Positions 17,561 to 25,696 of a stretch of DNA of 64,000 nucleotides are shown piece after piece (within the stretch, counting starts at the first letter, position 1; each line of letters starts with the position of its first letter). Made by a program: the position numbers and the translations under genes. Location of the stretch: NCBI GenBank assembly GCA_964517135.1, contig CAZFBA010000002.1:1-64000 (forward strand), in the 5' to 3' direction. The notes under the pieces were generated by a model. That model searched no databases and had not been told where the DNA came from. It was given only the letters and a program-made list of their open reading frames with translations. This DNA comes from CAZFBA01 sp964517135. GTDB taxonomy: Bacteria; Cyanobacteriota; Vampirovibrionia; JBFMGH01.

Positions 17561-18013
17561 ATGGATATTAAAGAAGCAGTAGAAAAGATATACCAGAGCA
17601 ATAAGTTTAAAGAACGTTCTTTAGAGGACGTTATAGGGGAAATGCGTTCACGACTGGCTAATAGTTCAGGTTTATTGCGAGATAATGATTTTGAAAATGC
17701 CCGCAAAGAAATTGAATACACTCTGCATGGATTATTATACATACTGAAAGTGCTTGAAATAAACCCCGAAGAATCTATAAATAGCCAGCTAATGAGCATG
17801 ATAGAAACTGAAGAACGTACCATGCATATTTATACTGATAAGGTAGAAATTAGAGTTGGCAACGAAATCAAAGGTAGCTGGGCTATCTGGTCTACTGAAG
17901 ACCTGGCAGATGCCTTAAAGATCGCCCAGGAATTTAATTGTAAAGTTATTAAAGAAGAAGATATCTTTGCAGCAATCACAGAAAATAGCTTTCTTGAAAT
18001 AAACAATGTCTAG
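17561..18013 (+). CDS. Hypothetical protein, possibly MazG-like
   Basis: This is a small soluble protein of 150 residues from the ATG at 17561. TTG 17543 and ATG 17549 are alternatives, and none has a strong ribosome site. It is rich in helices. Residues about 45-75 (EIEYTLHGLLYILKVLEINPEES) loosely recall the metal-binding helix of MazG-type pyrophosphatases, but key acidic residues are not all evident. The C-terminal half (DKVEIRVGNEIKGSWAIWS) looks like a small beta sheet. Its end overlaps the start of the pseudouridine synthase gene by 8 bases, so they are likely co-translated. Confidence 0.55.
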   Translation: MDIKEAVEKIYQSNKFKERSLEDVIGEMRSRLANSSGLLRDNDFENARKEIEYTLHGLLYILKVLEINPEESINSQLMSMIETEERTMHIYTDKVEIRVGNEIKGSWAIWSTEDLADALKIAQEFNCKVIKEEDIFAAITENSFLEINNV

Positions 18014-18764
18014 TGAGTATAGAATAAACAAGTATATTGCTCAATGCATGGGCTGCTCTCGTAGAAACGCAGAGCAGTATGTACTTGATGGTAAGGTAAA
18101 AATTAATGGTATAAAGGTTTTAGAGTTATCTCAAAAGGTAACTGATAGAGATAAAGTGACTGTTTGTGGCAAGCCGGTACGGAAATCAAAGAATACATAT
18201 GTAGTCTTCTACAAGCCAGCAGGATATATTACCACCCGCAAGGATGACAGGGGCAGAAAGACTATTTATGATCTCCTGCCAGAGAAATTTAAGGATTTAA
18301 AGTCAGCTGGTCGCCTTGATATGGATTCTTCTGGCCTGATTCTGCTTACAAATGACGGTGATTTAATTAATATAATGATCCATCCACGTTATCATATCCC
18401 TAAAAAGTACAGGGTACAGATTGAAGGAAAGTTCTCTGTCAGTGATGTAAAGGTTTTTGAGGATGGTGTTGATATCGGTGAAAAACAACCTGCACGGGCG
18501 ACGGTTCTTGAATTTGTCAAAGATAAATCAGGGCAGACATCGGTAATACTTGAACTTCATCAGGGTTATAACCGTCAAATACGCAAAATGATGGAAAAAA
18601 TGGGTTATAAGGTGATATCTCTTAAACGTATGACTTTTGGCTGTTTGAATCTTAAAAATTTAAAACGGGGAGAGTTTTCAATCCTAAAGAAAAAAGAAAT
18701 AGATAAACTCTTTGAATACTTAAATAAACGTGTTAGAGATGCTGAAAAAGTGGAAAAACTGTGA
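18006..18764 (+). CDS. rluB: 23S rRNA pseudouridine synthase, RluB/RsuA family
   Basis: This 252-residue protein has an N-terminal S4 RNA-binding domain (YRINKYIAQCMGCSRRNAEQYV) and a RsuA/RluB-type catalytic domain. The active-site motif GRLDMDSSGLILLTNDG contains the catalytic Asp. It converts a uridine in rRNA to pseudouridine. The family RluB/E/F and RsuA are hard to separate by sequence, so the symbol is tentative. It overlaps its upstream gene, and its stop overlaps the GTG of rimO. Confidence 0.88.
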   Translation: MSSEYRINKYIAQCMGCSRRNAEQYVLDGKVKINGIKVLELSQKVTDRDKVTVCGKPVRKSKNTYVVFYKPAGYITTRKDDRGRKTIYDLLPEKFKDLKSAGRLDMDSSGLILLTNDGDLINIMIHPRYHIPKKYRVQIEGKFSVSDVKVFEDGVDIGEKQPARATVLEFVKDKSGQTSVILELHQGYNRQIRKMMEKMGYKVISLKRMTFGCLNLKNLKRGEFSILKKKEIDKLFEYLNKRVRDAEKVEKL

Positions 18765-20092
18765 ATTTAACTGATAAGAAACCTGTTATATCTTTAATTA
18801 GTTTAGGATGTTCTAAAAATACTGTTGATTCTGAGCTTATGCTTGGTATGCTGTCTGATGCAGGATATCAAATCTGTCTAGACGAAGAATCAGCTGATTT
18901 AGTTATTGTGAATACCTGTTCTTTTATTAGCCAGGCTGAAAAAGAGTCTGTTAAAACTATCATGGAGCTTGTCTCAAGAGGAAAAAAAGTAATTATTACT
19001 GGCTGTCTTCCTCAAAAGCATGGTGAAGAGGTTCTTGATGCAATACCTGAGGCGTCAGCTATTCTGGGTACTTCTGATATTAAAAATATTGTCAGTGTTG
19101 TGGATGATGTTTTTAAAAATCCTGAAAAACAATATTGTCTTTTGTCTTCTGAAATTGATTATATACAAACTGATGACATACAACGTTATCATATTACGAT
19201 GGGGCCTTATGCTTACCTAAAGATCTCAGAAGGCTGTAACTGGAAATGCTCTTATTGCTTGATACCTTCTCTTAAAGGTAGATATCGCAGTAGAAAGATT
19301 GAATCAATTGTCTTAGAGGCCAGAAAACTTGCTGAAAGTGGTGTTGCAGAAATAGTTCTTATAGCTCAGGATACTACAAGCTATGGTATAGATATCTATA
19401 ACCACCCTGCGTTAACTGAGCTGCTTCAGTCGCTTGAACAGGTTGATGAAATTAAGTGGATACGTCTTATGTATACTTATCCACGCTATTTTGATGATGA
19501 GCTTATTGCTTTTATAGCGGATTCTAAGAAGGTTCTGAAATATCTGGATATACCACTTCAGCACGCTCACCCTGATATACTTAAAGCCATGCGCCGTCCT
19601 GAAATAGATGTAGTTGAATTTATCTCTAAGTTACGTTCACAGATTAAAAACCTTGCCATCAGAACATGCTTTATTGTTGGTTTTCCTGGTGAAACAGATG
19701 AGCATTTTGACTTTTTGTGTCAGTTCGTTCAGGATCAACAGTTTGAACGCCTGGGAGTTTTTGAATATTCTAAAGAAGATAATACTCCTGCGGCGAAATT
19801 TGCTGATCAGATCAAAGCTGGAGTGAAGAAGCAGCGTCGAAAACGTCTGATGGCAATCCAGAACGAAATTTCTTTAAACAATCACTTGAAATTAACCGGC
19901 AAAACTCTTGATGTTCTTTTAGAAAAAATTTCTGGTTCAGGCTCTGGTGTTGGCCGGTCATACCTTGATGCCCCTGAGATTGATGGGCTGGTCTATGTTA
20001 ACGCAGTATCGGGGTATTTGCCAGCTGATATTATACCTGTTAAAATAACGAGAGTATCTGCTTATGATTTATATGGAGAAATTGCACGTTGA
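18761..20092 (+). CDS. rimO: Ribosomal protein S12 methylthiotransferase
   Basis: RimO is a radical-SAM enzyme that adds a methylthio group to an aspartate of ribosomal protein S12. The 443-residue protein has the N-terminal MTTase domain (ISLGCSKNTVDSELM, ADLVIVNTCSF, ITGCLPQ), the radical-SAM cluster motif C159-x3-C163-x2-C166 (SEGCNWKCSYC) and a C-terminal TRAM domain. The ISLGCSKNxVD start is characteristic of RimO rather than MiaB. It begins with GTG overlapping the rluB stop and ends overlapping the pgsA TTG. Confidence 0.96.
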   Translation: MNLTDKKPVISLISLGCSKNTVDSELMLGMLSDAGYQICLDEESADLVIVNTCSFISQAEKESVKTIMELVSRGKKVIITGCLPQKHGEEVLDAIPEASAILGTSDIKNIVSVVDDVFKNPEKQYCLLSSEIDYIQTDDIQRYHITMGPYAYLKISEGCNWKCSYCLIPSLKGRYRSRKIESIVLEARKLAESGVAEIVLIAQDTTSYGIDIYNHPALTELLQSLEQVDEIKWIRLMYTYPRYFDDELIAFIADSKKVLKYLDIPLQHAHPDILKAMRRPEIDVVEFISKLRSQIKNLAIRTCFIVGFPGETDEHFDFLCQFVQDQQFERLGVFEYSKEDNTPAAKFADQIKAGVKKQRRKRLMAIQNEISLNNHLKLTGKTLDVLLEKISGSGSGVGRSYLDAPEIDGLVYVNAVSGYLPADIIPVKITRVSAYDLYGEIAR

Positions 20093-20736
20093 ATTTGCCG
20101 AATCTGGTTACTTTATGTAGGTTGCTTCTTATACCAGTATTTTTGATCCTCTGGTGGACTCAATTTTATCTTTCGGCAACGGCCGTTTTTTTTATTGCCA
20201 GTGCAACAGATCTTCTTGATGGGCATTTAGCACGCTCTAGAAATCAGGAAACAAAACTGGGGGCATTGCTTGATCCTCTTGTTGATAAGATTCTGGTTAC
20301 TACGGGTCTTATAATGCTGGTAGAAATGCAGATATTGCCTGCCTGGGCTGTTGTATTGATCCTTACAAGGGAGTTTTTAGTTACAGGGTTAAGAACTATA
20401 CTTATTGATAGAGGTATTTTACTCAGTGCAGGTGCTCTTGGTAAGTTAAAAACTTTATTGCAGATAGCAGCAATTTGTATAATATATCTAAGTCTGAGTT
20501 TAGAACAGCATAACAGTCAATATGCTTCAGTTGCTTCTCTTATCGGTTATGTGACTTTCTGGGGAGCTTTTATTATTACTCTTGCCAGTGGTGTGCAGTA
20601 TGCATTGAAAGGCAGGCAGTTACTTGAAGAGAGTGATAAGAAGCTACTTGAAAAGCGCTTGAATAGTTCTAAAGATTCTATTATTAATCCGGTAGCTGCT
20701 GCTGTAACCACTGAAGAAGAGAAGATTGAAGTTTAA
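20089..20736 (+). CDS. pgsA: CDP-diacylglycerol-glycerol-3-phosphate 3-phosphatidyltransferase
   Basis: PgsA makes phosphatidylglycerol phosphate, the committed step toward phosphatidylglycerol and cardiolipin. The 215-residue integral membrane protein carries the CDP-alcohol transferase motif DLLDGHLARSRNQETKLGA followed by LDPLVDK, with all key Asp and Gly residues. It has several membrane helices. The start (NLPNLVTLCRLLLIPVF) is typical, encoded from a TTG overlapping the rimO stop by four bases. A charged tail of about 35 residues follows the last helix. Confidence 0.93.
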   Translation: MNLPNLVTLCRLLLIPVFLILWWTQFYLSATAVFFIASATDLLDGHLARSRNQETKLGALLDPLVDKILVTTGLIMLVEMQILPAWAVVLILTREFLVTGLRTILIDRGILLSAGALGKLKTLLQIAAICIIYLSLSLEQHNSQYASVASLIGYVTFWGAFIITLASGVQYALKGRQLLEESDKKLLEKRLNSSKDSIINPVAAAVTTEEEKIEV

Positions 20737-20946
20737 TGTCACTGTTTAATGTTAAGGAGTGAAAACTTCTATTATAATAGTAGATATGTTCTCCTGATTA
20801 AGGTTTTTAGTTATGAAAATGCTTTGATTAATATGCTTATTAATGCGAATAATATAAAAAATTTAGAGAAATAATTATGATTCTGTGTCTTTTTTCATTT
20901 AAAATAGTTTAATAGTGTTATAGTTCAACAATCATAATAAGAATTT

Positions 20947-21807
20947 ATGCCCAGAAACGACTTACCAGAATCACGATTTAGAACCCTGCTTGAAGACCTT
21001 GGGGCCCTGCCTGATTGGTTAAAGCAGACTCTGGTTATATTTTTGAGAGAGAGTCTAAAGTCAAGTGTTGAACTTGTTAAGCTTAATACTATGACTGCAA
21101 AAGATTCATTGTTTTTATATGTTCCAAAGCTCACCAGGTCAGGGCAGGCATATCTTGATACCCTTCGACATACTGATGATAAAATAGATAAGCGTATCGT
21201 AGAATTTATAAATGCAGTTAAAAAGCAGAAAAACCTCATTGATATAGCCCAGGATAACGATTGGACACTCAAAATGTGTTGCTATTACGTCCTTAAAGCC
21301 TGGGAGAAAAATATTATTCTGCCAACCTATTCTAAAAATGTTTATGCTCTGGTTCGGCTTATGGCAGACGATATAGACCTTGGTGAATATCTGGTAAGGA
21401 TCGGAAAGATTTCAAAAGAGCAGTATAACTGGGTCTCTAAAATGAAAAAAACCGGTATGATGGAATCTATTACTGATGTAAAAAGTGAAGAGACTGATGT
21501 ATACATTAATCTGGGTTATCTTACAGACTCGGAACTTGTTTCAATAAAGGAATTGCTTGAACTTGCAGATAAAAAATCTCTCGTCGAAGACCCTAATACG
21601 ATGCTGGTTGTTAAGCTCAGAGAGCTTCAAAAAGAGGTTGCCGAGTTACATGAGTCAAACAGTAACCTTGAAGAAGAAAAAGATTCTCTTGAGAAGACTA
21701 TCAAGAAACTGGCTGCTGACCTGGAATTTCAAAAAAAAGAGAGTGTTCAGTATGCAAGAGAAATTGAACTGCTTAAAAATGAGCTAAAAAAAGCACTTAA
21801 AGGATAA
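20947..21807 (+). CDS. Coiled-coil protein with a possible MshEN-like segment
   Basis: I do not recognise the full 286-residue protein. Residues about 144-206 contain two phrases, LGEYLVRIGKISKEQY and LGYLTDSELVSIKELL, that resemble the repeated motif of GspE/MshE N-terminal domains, some of which bind cyclic di-GMP. Between them lies MKKTG, another usual element. The match is partial. Residues about 220-285 form a strong coiled coil rich in Glu, Lys and Leu. The N-terminal 140 residues are helical. No signal peptide or membrane span is present. It is preceded by about 210 bases without another gene. Confidence 0.65.
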   Translation: MPRNDLPESRFRTLLEDLGALPDWLKQTLVIFLRESLKSSVELVKLNTMTAKDSLFLYVPKLTRSGQAYLDTLRHTDDKIDKRIVEFINAVKKQKNLIDIAQDNDWTLKMCCYYVLKAWEKNIILPTYSKNVYALVRLMADDIDLGEYLVRIGKISKEQYNWVSKMKKTGMMESITDVKSEETDVYINLGYLTDSELVSIKELLELADKKSLVEDPNTMLVVKLRELQKEVAELHESNSNLEEEKDSLEKTIKKLAADLEFQKKESVQYAREIELLKNELKKALKG

Positions 21808-21888
21808 AATTGCTTTAAATACTATGAATGCAAGAATAGCTGTTTCTTAAAACTCAGAAAAATCTCGTATGCCGGCCTAATGCTGCAT

Positions 21889-21915
21889 AAAAAAAAAAGA
21901 ACCTCTTTTGAGGTT
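21889..21915 (-). terminator. Intrinsic terminator of the candidate small RNA
   Basis: On the minus strand, AACCTC-AAAA-GAGGTT is a perfect stem-loop (21915-21900), followed one base later by ten T residues (21898-21889). On the plus strand no T tract follows, so the orientation is clear. No annotated minus-strand gene ends here. Confidence 0.75.
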
Positions 21916-21976
21916 GATTCTTTGAGGAGAAAGGGTTGGAGTTTATGAGGAGGAGAGTAGGAGGAGGAGTTTTATT
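21889..21976 (-). ncRNA. Candidate small RNA with repeated anti-SD motifs
   Basis: Read on the minus strand, a C/U-rich stretch contains four CTCCTC-type motifs and one ACTCC, each complementary to Shine-Dalgarno sequences. A perfect 6-base hairpin with an AAAA loop follows, then a run of ten T. A GATAAT -10-like box (21990-21985) would place the 5' end near 21976, giving about 88 nucleotides. The 5' part has few G residues and should be unstructured. The layout resembles cyanobacterial Yfr1, a short RNA with an exposed ACUCCUCAC motif that blocks ribosome sites. Transcription is inferred, not shown. The -35 box is poor. Confidence 0.45.
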
Positions 21977-22300
21977 TTGGCTACATTATCTTTATCGGCT
22001 GATTTTAGAAAAAGTTTAGGTTAAAAAGTGTAAATTATTTGATATACCAAGTATATATACTTTATCTATCTACCTCTAGGGCAATGCTGGCTGGCTTCTT
22101 AAATATAATATTCTTTATATTTCAATAGGGATAGTTATTATTAGATTTTTTGTCACCTTAATCATCCTGATAGAAGGCTTTTTTTACTATTGTTAAGCAA
22201 TTACTTCAACTATCATCATAATAAATGTGAACAATTTGCGGTAATTGGCTGTTTGGCCTAAACTATTCTAAGGTTTACTTCACAATTGAACGAGGTCAGT

Positions 22301-24079
22301 ATGCAATTACAAGATTTCAGTGCACTTATAGAAAACCTGAATAAACAGCTAAAAGATGATCCCGATAATATAGAACTACTTTTAAAACTGGTAGAAGTCT
22401 ACCTGAAGGTTGAAGGAGATAATTATTATAACTCAGTTATACACCTTGACCGCATTTTAGAGCTGGATCCTGTGAATTTTCCTGCTAACAGAATAAGAGG
22501 GCTTATTTATAAAGAGCAGGATAACCCTGAAAAAGCCCTTGAGTGCTATAAAGTTATTCTGGAACACTACAAAAATGCACAGGAACGACCAGAATATCAG
22601 GATCTGTACTTTGATTATGCTGAAATACTTGAAGAATTGGAAAGAGAAGATGAATCACAGGCCATTTTTGAAGAACTTCTTTCTAAAAATCCACATAATA
22701 TACCGGTATTGTTTAAATTAGCACATCTTTACGCACTTAATGAACGTTATGAAGAGGCTATTGATAAGTATAAATACATACTTGAACTGGATCCTGAAAA
22801 TGAGGCAGCTCTTTCTCAGCTGGCAGAACTTTATGAAGAGACTGATAAATCTTTGTATCACTCTGCACGTGCAGAAATGGCTGAAAAAGAAGGTAATTAT
22901 AACCGTGCTATATCTGAATATAAGAAAATGATTCCGCTGCTGGAAAACCCGCAGGATGAATGCGATGTTTATAAAAAAATAGCCCATCTATATAAGCAGT
23001 TTGAAGATTATAATCAGGCTCTTGACCAGTATAACCTTGCTATGGATGTTAAGCCAGATGATTATGAGATTTATAAAGGACTATCACGATTATATATTGA
23101 TATGGAAGAGATAGAATCTGCTCTTGAGAACCTCCTAAAGGCTAAAGACCTCAATCCACAGGATTATAGCATTTATATGGACCTTGCAGAGTGCTATGTA
23201 GACCTGGAAAAATACCCTGAAGCACTGGGAGAACTCGAAATTGTTAAGAAACACCAGCCTGATAATCTGGAGGTCAGGTGCGCCATAGCAGAAGGTAATA
23301 TAAGTGTTAGAAACCTCTATAAAGCAAAAGAAGAACTGGATTATGTGCTTGCAAGAGAGCCTGAAAATACGGTTGCTACAGGCCTGATGGTTGATTTTTA
23401 TATTGAAAAAGAACAGTATGAAGAAGCAGCAAAAGAAGCTCAAAAACTTGTTAAACTGATACCGAATAGTGCTTTCTCTGCCAGAAAGCTTGCAGAGTGC
23501 TATTCGGCTCTTGAAGATCATTATAATGCGCACTATAACTATGGTATATCTTATGAAATACAGGGTGAAGCAGGTATGGCCATTGATGAGTATGAGCAGG
23601 CTCTTTCAATGCAGCCAGAAAACGCCGGGCTAATTATGAAAATTGGTGATCTTTACATTAATCTTGATGAAAAATATGTGGGCATTGAGTATTATGAGCG
23701 TGCTGTCGAAGTTGATCCGGAAAATATTTTGGCACTTCAAAAACTTTCAAAATTCTATCTGGATAATGACGATAGAGAAAGAGCAATAGATGCCCTTGCA
23801 GCACTGGTTAATGTTGATACAGGCAATTTTGAAGCTTTATATAGCCTGGGAGTGCTTTATGAGAAAAACAATTACCTTGAAGATGCTCTGGAATCATTTA
23901 ATAAATTTATGAAAATAGCTCCGAATAACAATAAATCTGACATTGTTACTAAAAAGATTGATAAACTGAAAAAAAAGCTCAGGCTTGATCTTGATGATAA
24001 TCAATCTGAGGGCGATGAAGAATATTACGAAGATGAAATGACCCTGTTTGAAAAGATTGTAAGTTATTTTAAACGTTAG
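22301..24079 (+). CDS. TPR-repeat protein
   Basis: This 592-residue protein consists of about fifteen tetratricopeptide repeats. Typical units read ALEQYNLAMDVKPDDYEIY-like, for example YEEAIDKYKYILELDPENEAALSQL in consecutive phrases. It should be a protein-protein scaffold. No signal peptide is visible. It ends in an acidic stretch (EGDEEYYEDEM) and a short amphipathic helix (LFEKIVSYFKR) that might touch a membrane. The ATG at 22301 has GAGG five bases upstream and is preferred over the TTG at 22286. Its stop overlaps the convergent next gene by 11 bases. Confidence 0.85.
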   Translation: MQLQDFSALIENLNKQLKDDPDNIELLLKLVEVYLKVEGDNYYNSVIHLDRILELDPVNFPANRIRGLIYKEQDNPEKALECYKVILEHYKNAQERPEYQDLYFDYAEILEELEREDESQAIFEELLSKNPHNIPVLFKLAHLYALNERYEEAIDKYKYILELDPENEAALSQLAELYEETDKSLYHSARAEMAEKEGNYNRAISEYKKMIPLLENPQDECDVYKKIAHLYKQFEDYNQALDQYNLAMDVKPDDYEIYKGLSRLYIDMEEIESALENLLKAKDLNPQDYSIYMDLAECYVDLEKYPEALGELEIVKKHQPDNLEVRCAIAEGNISVRNLYKAKEELDYVLAREPENTVATGLMVDFYIEKEQYEEAAKEAQKLVKLIPNSAFSARKLAECYSALEDHYNAHYNYGISYEIQGEAGMAIDEYEQALSMQPENAGLIMKIGDLYINLDEKYVGIEYYERAVEVDPENILALQKLSKFYLDNDDRERAIDALAALVNVDTGNFEALYSLGVLYEKNNYLEDALESFNKFMKIAPNNNKSDIVTKKIDKLKKKLRLDLDDNQSEGDEEYYEDEMTLFEKIVSYFKR

Positions 24080-25439
24080 AAGGTTTCTTCTTGAACAGGA
24101 TACTGGTTTTTAGAGTTTCGCTGGCATTATAATCAGGTAAAGCAAAGTCTTTGATATTTGCTCCCTCAATGTATGGATTATCTTCAATGTCATCTATTTC
24201 TTCTGCCAGAAGGGTTTCAGCTTCCTGTTTCTTTTTTCGCTCTTCTTCAAGAAGGTTAATTTCTCTTAGATGTGCTTCCTGTTCTTCTGGCGTGATAAGT
24301 TCAGCTGCTGTATTAGTTATGATTCTTCCAATGCCGTCTCCTGCGGCTTTGCCTATAATAAAGCCGGCAATAGCAGCAATTAATGTCAGGGCGAATCCAC
24401 CTAAAATACCAATAAGAGGGCTAGTTCCTACGAGTGATGCAACACTTAAGGCAGCAGTAGATGTGAATGCTATTTCTCCGGCGAGCCTGCAAATGATTAT
24501 TACACGGGCTTTTTCACTGGCTATTTTGGCTGCAATGTCATTGATGTAGCTGACATTTTTGTGAAGTACCTGATCTTGAAGGGTCATTTTATCAATACTG
24601 GAAAGCTGCTTTAAATTGCCTTTTAGCATTTCTTCATTAACAGAAATGGCTGTTCTATCTCCTCTCAGATAGCTTGCAAGGATAAGATTTGAGATATCAT
24701 TGGTTGCCTGTGGGTTAGTTATTCTGTTTCTCCCTGATAGCAGCTGACTTAGAAATTCTTTGGCTTCAGTAGCGTTTCTTGGCTGGTCACTTCGCATAAG
24801 TGTATCACTTTTAAACGGGTTAATAAACTTATCTGACTGTATTGAAACTGCCGGGGTGTAGCTGTCTCTCGCTAACCCGATGTATGTAGTCTGTGGTTGT
24901 CCATTATTAGAGTGGTTAACTATATTTATTAGCCGTCCACTTATTTTTGATAGCAGGTTAGGATTATCAGCTGACTGGCTTTTGACGAATTCTACAGCTT
25001 GATTGAGGTCTGAAATATTACTCTGTCTCAGGTTGGCAAGAATTCTATCTATGTGAGCTTTCTCTTTTGCATTGATGCCTGCTAACTTCTCACTTGTTTT
25101 TGTGTTATATATAAGCTCTGCAACGTTTTCGGCTATATTGTTTCTGACTGCTGATACAAGTTTTGAAATTTGGTGATCACTTAGATGGTTGACATTAAAT
25201 GTTTTTGCACCACTGAAAGTTGCAATATCTTTAATTGCATTGATATCTGTAATATTATTAGCTTTGATTTTGCTAACCAGGCTACTTATATCTTTAGATG
25301 ATAGCTTAAAAGAGTCTTTTTCTGGTGGTATGTGTGGTGCCGGATTGCTGAAACCTTTGTTAGCAATATTATTAGTCGTTATAACACCATCTCTAACCAT
25401 GGGAGACGACGTATTTGTGGTCGTTATGATGCTATCCAT
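24069..25439 (-). CDS. Hypothetical protein with C-terminal hydrophobic hairpin
   Basis: I do not recognise this 456-residue protein. It has no signal peptide. Residues 1-310 are polar, Ser/Asn-rich and helical. Residues about 318-385 form two hydrophobic, Gly/Ala-rich segments (GEIAFTSTAALSVASLVG and LIGILGGFALTLIAAIAGF) with a GIGR turn after them. A charged coiled segment and an acidic tail follow. A long soluble region plus a late hydrophobic hairpin occurs in pore-forming toxins and secreted effectors, but also in ordinary membrane proteins, so function is open. It overlaps the convergent TPR gene. Confidence 0.65.
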   Translation of the reverse strand: MDSIITTTNTSSPMVRDGVITTNNIANKGFSNPAPHIPPEKDSFKLSSKDISSLVSKIKANNITDINAIKDIATFSGAKTFNVNHLSDHQISKLVSAVRNNIAENVAELIYNTKTSEKLAGINAKEKAHIDRILANLRQSNISDLNQAVEFVKSQSADNPNLLSKISGRLINIVNHSNNGQPQTTYIGLARDSYTPAVSIQSDKFINPFKSDTLMRSDQPRNATEAKEFLSQLLSGRNRITNPQATNDISNLILASYLRGDRTAISVNEEMLKGNLKQLSSIDKMTLQDQVLHKNVSYINDIAAKIASEKARVIIICRLAGEIAFTSTAALSVASLVGTSPLIGILGGFALTLIAAIAGFIIGKAAGDGIGRIITNTAAELITPEEQEAHLREINLLEEERKKKQEAETLLAEEIDDIEDNPYIEGANIKDFALPDYNASETLKTSILFKKKPSNV

Positions 25440-25696
25440 CTTGTGTGACTGCTTATTACTCTCTATACAGGTTCTGGTTTTTTCTTCAATTATTAAACGT
25501 ATCTAAAACAATTAATGTGCTTGTTGTGGAAAATTTTTAATAAAATTTAACTTTTTCTCTTTTTAGACTATTATAAATGATTTATGAATATTGTCGATGC
25601 TTTTTTTCTAATTATTAGAGAGCATTGACTGTTACAGTCGTCTTATTACTACCATTATAGTCTATAATAAGGATATACTATTCTTAAAAAGCCCTG
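25440..25696. other. Intergenic interval, no gene seen
   Basis: This very AT-rich interval separates two minus-strand genes. It holds one short inverted repeat, GACTG-TTA-CAGTC (25627-25639), without a clear T tract. I see no coding signal or RNA gene in it. Confidence 0.5.

Larger units (their letters stand above)
21808..22300. other. Gene-poor interval with candidate minus-strand RNA
   Basis: No protein gene of ordinary size lies here. The interval holds a perfect hairpin with an oligo-T tract on the minus strand, an adjacent polypurine stretch with several GAGGAG repeats on the plus strand, and the leader of the TPR gene. A 24-codon plus-strand ORF (21945-22019) overlaps the polypurine stretch. 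Confidence 0.7.

Noticed and set aside
20750..20800. 12-codon GTG ORF with AAGGAG upstream, after pgsA
   Set aside because: It is too short, and the CTATTATAATAG within it looks more like promoter sequence.
21945..22019. 24-codon plus-strand ORF over the polypurine stretch
   Set aside because: It has possible ribosome sites and a hydrophobic second half, but its Arg/Gly codons come from GAGGAG repeats, and the minus-strand terminator explains the region better. It is kept as the rival explanation of the small RNA.
24151..24549. Plus-strand ORF opposite the hydrophobic-hairpin gene
   Set aside because: It is an antisense shadow: Ser/Arg-rich translation, no ribosome site, and fully covered by a better gene.
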